The position numbers were made by a program, and so were the translations under genes. Source: Spirodela intermedia (Eukaryota; Streptophyta; Magnoliopsida; Alismatales; Araceae). From it: a stretch of DNA of 64,000 bases. Below, piece after piece: positions 27,301 to 39,825 of the stretch (the first letter of the stretch is position 1; each line of letters begins with the position of its first letter). The stretch covers positions 7,466,827 to 7,530,826 of the forward strand of contig LR746272.1 in assembly GCA_902729315.2 (NCBI GenBank), in the 5' to 3' direction. The notes beneath the pieces are model-generated. The model worked only from the letters and a program-made list of their open reading frames with translations. It was not told the DNA's origin and searched no databases.

Positions 27301-30300
27301 TGGCATGATTCCAATAATGCAAAAGGTGGAAATCAACATGTTCCCAAATAACAATGACGGGAATTGTTCTTTTATCGATGTGTTTGTGTTCTGTTTGACA
27401 CCGGCAATGAACTTTGCTTATATCGATTTGTTTTCTACCTGTTTCCTGTTCTCCAACGTCACATATTATATGGGAATGTAAAAACGTTGTCATCATATCT
27501 TATGTGATTTTGTTTACTGCATCTGATATCCCTTCTTTTATTATGTTTCAGAGGAAACGAACTAACTATGCTCTTCTTCATGCAGGTTGACATTTGCATC
27601 TTCATGTTTGATATCATGTTTTATGATGGAAAGCAGTAATAGTCTAACCACTGATACTTAAGTTAATTGAACGCTTACAAGGATTTACTGTTGCTATTTT
27701 GTCTAGTTAATGTGACTGAAAAATACAGTTACCCGCTTTTCTCCATGGTGTGCTCTCAGATATTTATGCATCGATTCTGGGTTCTTCTGTTTCCGAGACA
27801 CCAGTTAACTAAAAATGTTAAAATGGGTGTAATGTGTAGAAGATTTGAATCTGATCCGGTGCGCTGACAGGTAACCATAGTGCCCCTGGAGAGAAAAAAC
27901 TTATATTATTTGATAAAGGAAAAATTCTCTTACAGAGTAAGCGGGATCTGGAAGGTTCTAGGCACAAAATTAATACTACCAAAAACTTAAGGTAAACTAG
28001 ACAGTATATTAGACATATTCCGACAACAATATGTCAAGGGATGACAATGTTTGGTCTAATCATGTATCACCATCGTTCTACTAACTGAGGTTTTGTCGTC
28101 TTATGTATAGGCCACTCTATGAGTTTATGGCAAAAAAAATTCCATCCTCTCGCATTTCCTCTTTTCCTCATTGAAGACCTCTTTTATCCTGATAAAAATT
28201 TAGGTCCTCTTTTCCTTTTTACATGGACAGTACCACATTTTTACGGAATATTCAAATGAAATGGGGCACAAGTGCCCATTGTCATTACACTCCATGGCAT
28301 ATCCAAGATGTCAAAGATCATGCTCCATCCTAAGTCTCTCAATATCATATTGGATGAGTAACAGCGCTTCAGGAGCACCACTTGACTCTGACTCGAGGTT
28401 CATTATTATCTCGTAGAGGTCCGACATTTGTATTGTCAATGATATTTAAGGTATTTTATTGAAAATCTTACCTAGGAAATTCTTATCCTTAACGTGCGTC
28501 CCTTCGTTTGCAGCCATCAGAAATGATGTTTCACCTCCTAACAAAGAAGCCTAACCTCTAGGAAATGGTGTTACTTTATACAATATCCTTGGAAAGTGGG
28601 AATGAAGCCAATTTCCTTCTTGTTCCTGGGGAGAATACTTTTGAGTTTTGATTATTACAAACATTAAGTCTTACCACTTTTTGTTATCTGATCTATCTTC
28701 CCTGATATCACCATAAGCTTATGTATCCTTGTTTGTGGACTCTAGGTTGTTATCTCTTCCACTGCGCCAAAGGAGAAAATGTATGCATCGTCCACTTGAT
28801 CACGTTCCACTTTTTGCATTGGATTATGGATCTCTAAAATCTTCTCTTGTTAACTATCCAGATCTGGAAGAATTATTTCATGAGAAACCGGGTTATCTAG
28901 AACACGCCAGGGAAATTATGGTAACTGCATTTTCTTACTTCATTTTAAATCCTGTATCTTGAAATTGTAATAAATACTGTTCTGGCAGATTGAAGCAGCT
29001 GAGGCAAGTTTTGATGATAAAAACACGCTGGCTAAGATGAATTCCTTTCTCGAAGGTGCATGTAAATCTTCATGTGAAGGAATCATTGCAAAATCTTTAG
29101 ACGTCAATGCTGGATATGCTCCATCCAAGCGTTCAGATGCATGGTTAAAGGTGTGTACAAGACTGCTTACACTGTGGCGAACATTATTGTTCACGATTTT
29201 CTTTTTTGTGATTCCCCTGTTCAGGTCAAGAGAGATTATGTGGATGAATTAGGAGACAGTCTTGATTTAGTTCCAATAGGAGCTTGGTATGGCAACGGGA
29301 GGAAAGCTGGATGGTATAGACCTAAGAAGTTGTGTTATAATTTTACTACCGTCAAACCATTCTTTATTTGAAGGAATTATTTCCGTGCTGCCCATTTCAA
29401 TCTCGTGTTTCAGGTACAGTCCGTTTCTCCTGGCGTGCTACAAGCCCAGTACAGAAGAATTTCAAAGTGTGTGCCGTGTCATGTCTGGTTTCTCAGATTC
29501 TTTTTATATCGAGGTAAGATACTATCTACTCCTGAATGTTAGGTTTTCTCTGAAAAGTTATGGGATCCGTGGGAATGGGAAGTAGCTAAGCTGAGCGTGC
29601 GTGCATTTAGTATTCATTAATCAGAAATTACAAACACTTGATTTAATCTATGGAAAAATGGGGAAAAAGGTAATTCAGCCGAAGAACAGATTCATGAACG
29701 GTAATCACGGTTTTTTTCCCCAATCGCTAGAATGGCACCATTAATTTCCGTTATTAATCATTTACGCATTGTTTGACACCCCTCGAGCACCCTGTGACTC
29801 ATTTACTTAGGCCAATGTGGGTCATTCACTAAGCTCCAATTCAATCTTGGCATCTGAAGGAACAGGCACGAATGCAATATCTTCTCAATGAAGATTACTT
29901 ATGATTCTGATTTTGAGATTATCACCGCATTGTAAGTCCTCAGGCCCTTGATTTAATTATTTTCAGATGAAGGCCTTCTTCTCGGGTGATAAGATTTTGT
30001 CGAGGAAGCCCCCTTATTACCTGACAGACGAGTCACCTGATGTGTGGTTTCCTCCAGAACTTGTGTGGGAAATAAGAGGCGCAGGTACAAGAACGCCGGG
30101 CCCATTCTATGCTAAATTTGTCGATCATCAAACCCATGTGTCTCTGACCCCTCACCGTACTACTCCACCAGACATGACTATTTCTCCAGTTCATCATGCT
30201 GCAATCGGGCTGGTTCACCCTTCCCGGGGCATCTCAATGAGATTTCCTAGATTCATCTGCTCTGTGCCAGACCGAAGACCAGAGGATTGCAGCACCGACA

Positions 30301-30362
30301 TGGACATAGCTGACATCTTTGCATCCCAGACGAGGAAGATGGATGTGAGCCTGGAAGAGTAG
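12339..30362 (+). CDS. LIG6: DNA ligase 6 (beta-CASP nuclease domain fused to ATP-dependent DNA ligase)
   Basis: Plant-specific repair ligase. Nineteen exons: 12339-14604, 14703-14820, 14917-14998, 16238-16340, 16434-16530, 17707-17809, 20061-20189, 20438-20485, 21888-21985, 22052-22117, 23383-23542, 23665-23772, 27586-27635, 28746-28920, 28989-29150, 29225-29313, 29414-29513, 29967-30084, 30172-30362. They join in phase to 1420 residues, close to the ~1400 of Arabidopsis LIG6. The N-terminal metallo-beta-lactamase/SNM1-type part shows HFHSDH (88-93), AVEANHCPGA and HTGDFR. A linker (about 469-685) carries two UBA/CUE-like stretches around the PIP-box-like motif QSTITEFF (604-611). The ligase part has the adenylation motif EYKYDGQR with catalytic Lys1037, whose codon is split by an intron, then SCEGIIAKSLD, WLKVKRDYVD and VWEIRGA. 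The ATG at 12339 has strong context (CCACCATGG); an in-frame ATG at 12189 would add 50 residues. Introns reach 3.8 kb (23773-27585). Confidence 0.93.
17810..20060 (+). other. Large intron 6 of DNA ligase 6
   Basis: A 2.25-kb intron between the exon ending FLVRTL and the one starting VRNLRIGAM. AT-rich. No coding frame, repeat family or RNA gene was recognised in it. Short ORFs at 18317-18505, 18972-19196 and 19824-20039 have no family features. Confidence 0.7.
23773..27585 (+). other. Large intron 12 of DNA ligase 6
   Basis: A 3.8-kb intron between the exon ending SLETIK and the 50-nt exon starting VDICIFMFDIMF. No recognisable transposon or gene. A somewhat different-textured stretch (about 25550-26400) may be an old insertion, but no terminal repeats or coding motifs could be found. 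Confidence 0.65.
30085..30171 (+). other. In-frame 87-nt last intron of DNA ligase 6
   Basis: The sequence from GTACAAG to CCACCAG has GT-AG ends and no stop codon in frame. Removing it joins EIRGA to DMTISPVH, as relatives read. Keeping it would insert 29 residues without a frame break. Confidence 0.8.
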
Positions 30363-31292
30363 AGCTCGCTCTCATCTCTCTTCTATTATTTTGATTTACT
30401 CAACTATATATAGATAACTTCCCACTCAATTTTGCCCCTGGCTATTCCTGGTAAACCTTTTTGCTAGCTTCAACCTTTGTTTATAATAGCCTTGGTTTTA
30501 TTTTTTTCTTATTCAGGGGGAAATTTTAAGTACAACGGAATAGCCTGTAATTAGAAACCCTTCTCCTCTTAACCACCCTCTCTGTTCATAGCCCTTTTCT
30601 TAATTTTTTTTTGTGCCAGTCAATTTTTTGGGGGGGTGGAAGAGAAATGTAAGCAAGTGGGCATGGACCTGCTTATTGGGCCTAGACTGCTTGGTGTTTG
30701 ACAGCCTTGTAAGCAACTGTAAGAACTCTTTTTCATGAGTTTTACCTCAAATTTTCCTTGAACATAAATGTTCTGTAACTGAAGATATCCCCTTATTAGA
30801 AGATACGGCAGGAATCAATCACAGACCTTATTTTGCTCAATGCTTCAGTGTATCAGGGAGCCATTATTCAAGGTGGTGTCTGGAAAAGGTAAATACCGTT
30901 CTTCCCAGAGTTGTTCTAAACTTCCTTACGCTGAATGTTTTTATCAGTGATTTTATTTTCAGGGAAGAAAAAACGAAATCTTCAAACTCCTGTGTTTGTG
31001 CTTTAAAGGTATGGAGAAACTATATGGGTACTACCATTATGTCAATTTGTAATCTTTTTTTGAAGTCGTTGCTTGACAAGAAATTACTGATCTTGATGAT
31101 GCATTTGTTGGCAATATCTTGGAAATCTCAATGCCAGTTTTTACTAAACTTCCACCTTATTTTTTATTAGAAATTTCTATAATGTCCAATGAAAACGTAA
31201 TTATACCATTATTTTGTTAGCTTTTCTTCTTACCTTGTGTGTTATTGAATGTATTAATTCTGTCATGAGTCAACCTTCTCAAAAAAGGAATT
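30363..31292 (+). other. DNA ligase 6 3' flank
   Basis: No gene found. The stretch after the stop codon is the likely 3'UTR. Around 30840-31010 are two short segments bounded by GT/AG-like sites (AAAAG followed by GTAAAT, and TTTAAAG followed by GTATGG) that could be spliced 3'UTR, which is speculative. Confidence 0.4.
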
Positions 31293-31614
31293 TTTTATGA
31301 CAACATTCATAGTGTACACGCAACAGAAAGGGAGGACACGTGCAAAGCACTCGGAGAAACTTCAGGACAGTTCCACAGATCAGATGACTCAGATGAGAAT
31401 GACTGAGGATTAGAAATGGAGTGCTGAGGAACATGATGACTGACTAGGGCAGAGGATCCTCCTGAACCCCATCCACAGCTTACTTTTCTTTTTCTCTCCT
31501 CCCATTCACTCCGACGTCCCTACCTCTACTACTTTGTTGCCGGATAACCTGGTCAATATAATTTGGTTCCCACCCAATTCTCCTGATCTGATCCTTCTAA
31601 AGAGGATCGTATCA
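31293..31614 (+). repeat. 5' LTR of the Ty3/Gypsy element
   Basis: About 322 bp, aligning along its length with 35987-36310 (shared landmarks: TTATGAC start, GGAGGACA, AGAGAAAC..., CTTACTTTTCTTTT, CCCCTACCTCTACTAC-like, and GATCCTTC-AAAGA near the end). Many substitutions between the copies indicate an old insertion. Confidence 0.7.
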
Positions 31615-31615
31615 T

Positions 31616-31628
31616 TGGGTATCACAGC
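31616..31628 (+). other. Primer-binding-site-like sequence (initiator Met-tRNA type)
   Basis: TGGGTATCACAGC directly after the 5' LTR resembles the plant consensus TGGTATCAGAGC, complementary to the 3' end of initiator Met-tRNA, with two or three differences. Confidence 0.6.
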
Positions 31629-34600
31629 CAGCAATCCTGTGAACACACAGCATGGCACTGAAAGTGGAAGACGCCCGATTCAAAGCTCTCAAAGTAGACA
31701 ACCAAAGTCTAAGAGTGAATCAACAGAGAATAGCTGAAGATATGCAAAAGTCATGAGAGGAATTAACATATCTGATATGCCAACTTTTATAGAACATGCA
31801 GCATTTTCGACTTATAGTATGTGTTCATCTCAATGCCTTGGAAAAAACTGATATCTCTAATTAATAGATGGCGGCACCATTCTATCAAGTTCTTATGGAG
31901 TATCAACTAGAGGTACAATCCTCCACTCGTCCCCAAGAAGCTTCACCCAGCGAGCCAGCCAGCCACTAACCATCACATTGTCCAACTCGTCATGAAAGGT
32001 GAGATACCAATATTTTGAGGTGAAAATCTGGAAGGCTGGCTATGATGTATCGAGTGATTTTTCAAGTCAAACAAGATTGACAAATGAGATCAACTGTATT
32101 ATGAAAGATGAATGGTATCCTTTCAAAAATTGGCATGAAATTCAGGATACAATTGGGGGAGCGTTTTGGTACAACTACCATGGGAAACACCTTTCACAGG
32201 TTTTTAAATAATACGAATGTCTATCTTCTGACCTTCTAAAACTTCATATATCAAGGGTTTAAAACCCAAAGACTAAGCAGAGCTGGCTCTCATGAAATTA
32301 GTCTCATTGATGAAAATTATGGATGCCTCAATGGAGGCAAAACAACGAATTCACAACCTACAGGCTGCATGAGAACATCACTTGACAAAGTATATGTACT
32401 CCATTTAGAGTTGTTGACCACAGTTTCTCTTCCTTAATTGTGATAAAGTTGGAAGTGCACTTCCTTAAGATGGCATCCCAAGAGCAACACCCCAAACTTC
32501 TTGTGCAATAGGGTACACCAAAGTCATTGTGAATAGGGTCTATGCATCCGTTGTGATAAAACATTTGGCTTGGGACACCTTCGTAAGAAGCAACTTCAGA
32601 TATTGATAGTTCACAAAGATGATCAATGACCCAATGACTGGATTTCACATGACTCCAACACTAACAAGGAGAGAACTACATAAAAATGATATTTATTCAC
32701 TTGATAGGTGTGCCTCAATTCAGTCGTGAGACTCATCTAGTTGATACCCATGGAAATGAAAGGAAATGTTCAAGGATAAGATGTTACAATTTTGATTGAT
32801 TTAGGTGTGACTCATAATTTTGTGTGGTTATTATTACATGCACAACTTAATCTACCTCTTTGCAAAGTAATGAATTATGATATTATCATGGGTAATGGCT
32901 AGTCCTTACAAGGAAATGGTCTTTAAAAAGGTATCTTCATAGAGGTTCAAGGTTTAACCATCGTATAAGATTTTTTGCTTATTGCTTTGGGAAGTACATA
33001 TATCATAAGATGTAGCAGTTGGGTTTAGTGAGATGGATGAATGTGCATTGGGGAATGTTGGTCATAAAGTTCTTGGAAAAAAGTGTGATCAGAACACTTA
33101 GAAGAGACCTAAGATTGTCTAAATTAAGAGTCTCACTTGTATGCTAGAAAGAGTTATTAACCAAAAGCCACTTGTCCTCCTCGAGCTACATCAAGTATAG
33201 ACACAAGAGATAATGGGGTGTGGCTCTATTATTACTTCTATCACTTCCCCTGCATGCTCTTATTTTCAAATAAGATGAGATCATTTGATTACCATAATCC
33301 CAGGCATGGGCCTTATGATGTACAACTACACCCCTACTCTTATTTTCAAAAAGATGAGTTTGAGAAGCTAGTCCATGAACTTATGTTGATGGGCCTTATG
33401 CAACCATCACATATTCCATATACAGGCCCAAATATATTAATAAAAAAGGACAACAGATGAAGGTTTTGCATTGATTATCAGGTTTTAAATAGGGAGACAG
33501 TTTCAAAGAGTTATCTTATCTCCATCATTAATGAATTGTTTGACGAGTTACACATTGTGAGTATCTATTTCAAATTGGATTTGAAATCCAAATTTACTAG
33601 ATTCGCATGAAAGAGTCAGATATTTTGAAAAAAAAAGTATTTAAAACCTATGATAGGCATTATGAATTTATTGTTATAGCCCTTAGGCTGTCAAATGTAC
33701 ATGTGAAAGTTCAATCTCTTTTGAATGAAACTATTTACACTTATGTTCAGACATTTTGTGCTGATCTTTTTTTATGACCTCTTGGTTTATAGTTGCAATA
33801 ATTAGGAGCATGAAGAACACATGACACAAGTTTTTTATATTCTATTTACGAATAATCTTTACCTCAATCTTAAAAAGTGTTAGTTTGCCCAACATTGTAT
33901 TTGGATATCTTGGTCATTGGATCTTAGAAGAGGGGGTTACTGCTGATCAAGGTAAGATTTCTACAATGCTTGACTAGACCCACCGAAGAATGTCATCAAG
34001 CTGAGAGGATTTTTTTTTTGGGGCTTACAAGATTCTATAGAAATTTTTTAGCCAACTACAATTCTATTGCATCCCCCCTTACTCACCTACTAAGGAAAAA
34101 TGCTTATAACTATAGTCTAGACACTCAAATAGCGTCATCTGACTAATGTAAAAGGCAATATCAACTATCCTGGTGTTATCTTTACCTAGTTTTTTATTAC
34201 CATTTGTGTTGGAAACAAATGGCACGAGTTATAAAGTGGGAGTGGTTCACATGCAATCAAGAAGACTAGTAACTTTTATAGTCAAGTCCTTCCTTACGGG
34301 AACAAATTCATGTTAGCTTGTGAGTGTGAGATTATTGATATTGTGAAAGTTATACAAAAGTGGCATTATTACATGATTCATCAAACTTTCACCATTCAAA
34401 TCGATAAATATAATTTGAAGTATCTCCTAGAATAATGGCATGTACACCTACAATATCACAAATGACTTGGATAAAAGAGGAAGACTCAATGTAGCAGTCA
34501 ATGCCTTATCTAGGGCTTCACCTCTAGTTTACTTGGTTGGAACCTTGGTTTTTAAATCAAAAATATTAGATCTTGTTATTTTTAAGAAAGAAATCTTGTA

Positions 34601-35970
34601 AGACCCATAATTAAAGTGCATTATGGACGAATTAGTAATGGGCTTTGACACATCCTCATTTTTCTTTGCATCACGTGACATTATTATATAAGAATAGATT
34701 AGTGATTCCATTTTTGTCAACACTTTTTCATCTCTTATTAAAGGAATCTCGTGACTTACTAGTAGGAGTTCATGGTTAGTTTCTCAAAACATACAAAAAG
34801 CTATCATAGGGTGTGTAATGGAAAGGTATGAAGAAGATGATCAAGTAGTTCATAGATGAGTGCTACATCTGCCACATAACAAGACCTTATCCTTATCCCT
34901 AGCAGGCCTCTAGCAACTATTACCAATTGAACATTAGGTATGGGAAGATTTTTCCATAGATTCTATTAAAGACTTACCATGATCTAATGATTTCAATACT
35001 ATTCAAGTTATGGTATCTCAGCACAACAAATATAGTCATTTTATTCTATTGAAATACCTATTCACAAGACAACACAATATATTTTTTTTGCAAAAGAGAT
35101 CATTCACTTACATGGTCTACCTAAGTCTACTGTACATGTTCGTGACAAGGTCTTTGTGGCCGTTGTTTTGTGTGAGTTGTCAAAATTGCTAGGCATTCAG
35201 CTTCAAATGACCTCTTCTTATCACCCTAGTCCAATGGACAGAAATAGGTCATCAATAGATCACTGGAGACTTCTTGCATTGCCTTGTTTCAGATAAGTCC
35301 AAAGGACTAGAGCTCCTAGTTTTGTCCTACAACACTATGCACCATTTTTTTATTAAGATGACTCCATTCAAAGTGGTTTATCGGCATAATCCGTCCACAA
35401 TCATCAACTATGGGCCATTTCTTTCTCCCCTATCAACTATGGATCAACAAGTACTTGAACGTGAACACATCCTCCACTTGCTCAAATCACATCTTCTATA
35501 ATTTTCAGAGTCATATGAAATGCAAGGTTGATCATCATCATTGCCAACCGAGTTTCAAATAAATGATAGTGTCTATCTAAGTTTGTGCCATTTCAAGATG
35601 AAATCTCTCACTTACAAGGTAAATGAAATACATTCTCCCATATTTTTTGGTTCATACAAAATTATCTCAATGATTAATTAGGGTACAAGTTGGATCGTTC
35701 CACTTACCTAGCAATACATATGATATTTCACATGTTGCAGTTATATCGGGTCGTAATATCTAGTGATCATCATCAAATCTTACATGTTTCACTAGCTCTA
35801 CATATGGGATGAAAAATAAACCTTGGGCGATGAAGAGAGAATGGACAACACTTACTGGCCTAGAAGTTCCCATCCAATGCATAGATTTACCATATCACTA
35901 AGCTTCATGGAGTTGGTTAGTAATATTATTTGCCAATTTCTAAAATTTCGCATAGAGGGCCAAGTGAATC

Positions 35971-36310
35971 CAGAGGGAGAGAGTATTGTTATGACCCCAT
36001 GGATAATGTATGCAAAAGAAAGGAGGACAGGTATGAAGCACTAGAGAGAAACTTTGGGAGACTTTCACATATTAGACGGCTTAGATGAGAACTAGAGTTC
36101 TGAGGAAAAAAAATAAGGGAGGGAAGTGAGTTAGGGGGTCTTCTCACATCCATCCCAACCTTACTTTTCTTTTTTTTTCTCTTCCCTTATTGGCCTTCTA
36201 GCAGAAATTATCACTTTGATGCCCCTACCTCTACTACGATACTATCAATTAACTAGATCAATGTTATTTTCCTTAATCCGATCCTTCGAAAGATCATATA
36301 AAAAAAATCA
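35971..36310 (+). repeat. Polypurine tract and 3' LTR of the Ty3/Gypsy element
   Basis: The purine-rich run CAGAGGGAGAGAG (35971-35983) sits just before the 3' LTR, which begins TGTTATGACCCC at 35987 and ends near ATCA at 36310, about 324 bp. The TGTTATGACCC start is common among plant Ty3/Gypsy LTRs. Confidence 0.75.
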
Positions 36311-37219
36311 TTTTTATTTGTAGAACTTATACAAAGATTTTAGCATGTAATGACTATATTTGTCCAATGTCATCATTCATGATCAAGTGAATTAGCCACT
36401 GATTGATTCTGATGACTAAAATGAATATGGAGTTTGGAGGAACTTTTAATTCAAATAAAATAAAATTATATTGATTAATTTATACCTTTATTTAAGAATT
36501 AGATCATTATCAATATTTTCCCATCTTTATTAATAGAGTAAGAAAAAAAATAATTCCACTTTGAGTAGTACGCAAAAAAAAATTGATTTCAAATGAAGAT
36601 TTTAGCCTTAGAAAATATGAATGATGATTGCTGAAAGTGCAAATATTGAAGCACATCTATGTTTCAACTTATTTAAACTCTCACTATGTCTACTAATTAA
36701 ATATAAGGACGTGACAATACAGCTTGGTAAAATGTGCAATTGATCCATCACTTGAATGCATAGATATTATCATAATTTTTTAATTTTTTTCATTTTGAGA
36801 AAAAAACGTGGTAAGATATATACAAAGGAAAATTAGTGCTTAATAGCATTGTTGTAACTCAAAACACTTTGAACTGAAATAAAATTGATGAAAGCTACTT
36901 ACTAATAATGCTACTAATACTACTACTACTACTACCACCACCACCACCACCGCCGCTGGGGGAATCATTCCAAACAGGTTTTCAGCCTGAAAATTTATTG
37001 TGCAATTTATTTATATATATATATATATTATATTTTTGGTAATTTAGGCATTTTCTACTCTACTGGGAACTCCGGCACACAAGACCGCAGCCAGTAAGAT
37101 AAGGCCACGATTACTGTAAAGGAGTGTCCACCTTTGAGTCGTCAAACCCAAAACCCTCTTTGAGCTCCGGCAATCTTCTCTCCACCTGCTGGACGGCGCA
37201 AGGCCCGCAGAAAAGAACA
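36311..37219. other. Intergenic region and ASADH promoter
   Basis: AT-rich with no gene. An (ACT)n(ACC)n trinucleotide run lies at about 36914-36955. A TATA-like (TA)n stretch at 37006-37032 is about 190 bp before the ASADH ATG and is the likely core promoter. Confidence 0.5.
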
Positions 37220-39181
37220 ATGCAGGGCGCCGCACTGTCAGCCTTGCGGCTCCCCTTCGGTTTCGCTGCCGGCGGCGAGTACCATCGCCGGCGCCATTGC
37301 AGGAGCTCCGGGGGGTTCGGCGTGAGGATGGCCCTGAGGGAGGACGGGCCTTCGCTGGCGATAGTCGGCGTCACCGGCGCCGTCGGGCAGGAGTTCCTCG
37401 GCGTGATCTCCGATCGAGATTTCCCCTACCGGAGCATCCGGATGCTCGCCAGCAAGCGGTCTGCCGGCCGGCGGCTAACCTTCGAGGGCAACGAGTACGT
37501 CATCGAGGAGCTCAAGGAGGAGAGCTTCGACGGCGTCGACGTCGCCCTCTTCAGCGCCGGCGGGTCCATCAGCAAGGCCTTCGGTCCGGCGGCGGTGGCG
37601 CGGGGCTGCGTGGTGGTGGATAATAGCTCGGCGTTCCGGATGGACCCCGAGGTTCCGCTCGTCATCCCCGAGGTGAACCCGGAAGCCATGGCCCACATCA
37701 AGGTCGGGTCCGGCAAGGGCGGCCTCATCGCCAACCCCAACTGTTCCACCATCATCTGCCTCATGGCCGCCACCCCTCTCCACCGCCAAGCCAAGGTACT
37801 ACTAAAATGAAACTAGAAGAAGAAAGTCATTCTCCCTTTTCTGTGTGGAGAGTAATAAACCCAGGAGTTGCTTGGAGTTTTCTACCAGAGATTAATCGTC
37901 CTTGATGGATGAGAATGCTTCTACTGGTCGTTAGAGCTCCTCACTTGAGATAACCTTCGCTAGCTTTCTACACAGAAAAGGAGAAAAAAGTTACTGCTGA
38001 GAAAAGAGAAAAGCCACCGATGAGGCCCACCCATTTAGTTTAAGGAAAATATCAGCCTTCTACCATACGATCGATATCACATCGAAGGTTTTGTGCTGAG
38101 TCCCCCTTCTTGGGTTCATGAATTATCCAGGTGAAACGAATGGTTGTCAGCACCTATCAGGCAGCTAGCGGAGCTGGTGCTGCGGCCATGGAGGAGCTTG
38201 AACTGCAGACTCGTGAGGTCCGGCTGATGACAATGTTTATATCTTTTAGAAGCCATCCTTTGTTCCCAAAAGCAGAGCTGGATGTGGAAATTCCTGATAC
38301 TTTTTATCGTCCATTAACAGGTTCTTGATGGCAGACCACCTACTTGTAATATCTTCAAGCAGCAGGTTGGTTTTTTTTCCTCTCTCCCTCTTCATTTCCT
38401 TCTCTGGTTGACAGAAAACAACATATCCTCAGAACTCATGTTCTTGATTTTTTATATTGTATTCATCAGTATGCGTTCAATCTGTTTTCACACAATGCAC
38501 CAGTCCAGCCGAATGGTTACAACGAAGAGGAAATGAAACTAGTCAAGGAAACAAGAAAAATATGGGTAATCCTCTTCAACCCAATCAAGATGGCATAATT
38601 TTTTTTTCGTGACATTTGGAATCGTAGAATGAAGAAGAAATTAAATTTATTCGCGGAATAAAAATGCGGGCATTCCTTTGCAACCCAAAAGAAGATTTTT
38701 TATTTTTTATTTTCTCTTAGTGATCTATGGAGCTTTTTTATATATGGAGTTTTTCTTCTCCTGCAGAATGATGAGGAGGTCAAGGTGACTGCCACCTGTA
38801 TTCGGGTCCCCGTCATGCGTGCACATGCTGAAAGTGTGAACCTCCAGTTCGAGAAGCCTCTGGATGAGGTGATGCATGAACATTATTGACTAATCAATTA
38901 ATTAGGAAACTAATTTTCAGTTCTCCTTGGTTCTTAGATCATTTTTGCTAATTTTACCCGCGTGGACCTGTTGATACTTTCTAATCTCTCCCATGCGATA
39001 TTTTATATGATGATCGACTCTTTCAACGAATTCGAACATCATGTCAAGACCTGGTTAAGAGTGGGGTTGACCTGGCTTCCATGTTAAACTCACCAGGACA
39101 CTGCGAGGGAGATCTTGCGGGGAGCTCCTGGTGTGGTCGTCATTGATGACCGGGCTTCCAATCACTTCCCTACTCCCTTGG

Positions 39182-39278
<97 letters not shown>

Positions 39279-39542
39279 TGTCATCTGGACTAATTGACGA
39301 CTTGCAGGTGTCAAACAAGGATGATGTTGCAGTGGGACGGGTTCGGCAGGATATTTCCCAAGAAGGAAATCATGGGTAACTGATCCTACATTATTCGAGC
39401 CGCTCAGGTTTTATTCTCTGCGGATCTACCGTCGGTCTTAGAGGGAGGGCTTTGTTTCAGGTTGGACATATTCGTGTGCGGAGATCAAATACGCAAAGGA
39501 GCTGCGCTCAACGCCATCCAAATCGCGGAGAGACTTCTCTAG
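37220..39542 (+). CDS. ASD: Aspartate-semialdehyde dehydrogenase, plastid-targeted
   Basis: Converts aspartyl-4-phosphate to aspartate-4-semialdehyde with NADPH, the branch point toward lysine, threonine, methionine and isoleucine, in plastids. Eight exons: 37220-37795, 38131-38217, 38321-38365, 38470-38565, 38767-38868, 39097-39183, 39308-39375, 39461-39542, in phase, 380 residues, typical of plant enzymes. The N-terminal ~35 residues are Ala/Arg/Ser-rich, a likely transit peptide. Motifs: [12 protein letters not shown] (NADP-binding turn), [10 protein letters not shown], the active-site [11 protein letters not shown] with Cys175, [31 protein letters not shown], and [12 protein letters not shown] at the C terminus. 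The first exon is very GC-rich. Intron 6 is mostly microsatellite. The gene is convergent with the zinc-finger gene downstream. Confidence 0.95.
39184..39276. repeat. (CT)n(CA)n compound microsatellite filling ASADH intron 6
   Basis: About 26 CT and 20 CA dinucleotides begin directly at the splice donor (GAG followed by GTCTCTCT) and occupy about three quarters of the 124-bp intron 39184-39307. Confidence 0.97.
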
Positions 39543-39785
39543 GTTTCCTGGCTGCCGCTGTCTGATCTTCTTCATCTTCTGTTGCTTTTTCTGAGAGTGG
39601 AGATTGCTTTCAATTTTGCCCCTTTTTTGGTTTCCTGACGCAATAAGTTGCGTGTAGATTTCATTCCATGAGACCCGCAAGTTTTTTATGGTAAGTTTTC
39701 CCTGAGGTTTATAAGATACTCTTCTTCCATGTTGTCGTTAATTGGACGAAGGAGTGGCATTGGGCAGATGGGGATCTCCCCGGAT

Positions 39786-39825
<40 letters not shown>

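Larger units (their letters stand above)
31293..36310 (+). mobile_element. Degenerate Ty3/Gypsy LTR retrotransposon
   Basis: About 5.0 kb, plus-oriented, with diverged terminal repeats, a primer-binding-site-like sequence and a polypurine tract. Broken frames keep the order protease-like (ILIDLGVTHNFV near 32790-32826), reverse transcriptase (FQKDEFEKLV, FCIDYQVLN; about 33260-33780), RNase H-like (about 34180-34480), integrase core remnants (about 34780-35200) and integrase C-terminal remnants (KMTPFKVVYRHNP, about 35340-35500). Reverse transcriptase before integrase is the Ty3/Gypsy order. Many stop codons and frame breaks show that it encodes no functional proteins. It sits just downstream of DNA ligase 6. 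Clear target-site duplications could not be seen. Confidence 0.8.

Noticed and set aside
37297-37794. Alternative-frame ORFs within ASADH exon 1
   Set aside because: By-products of the very GC-rich true coding frame, which is well supported.
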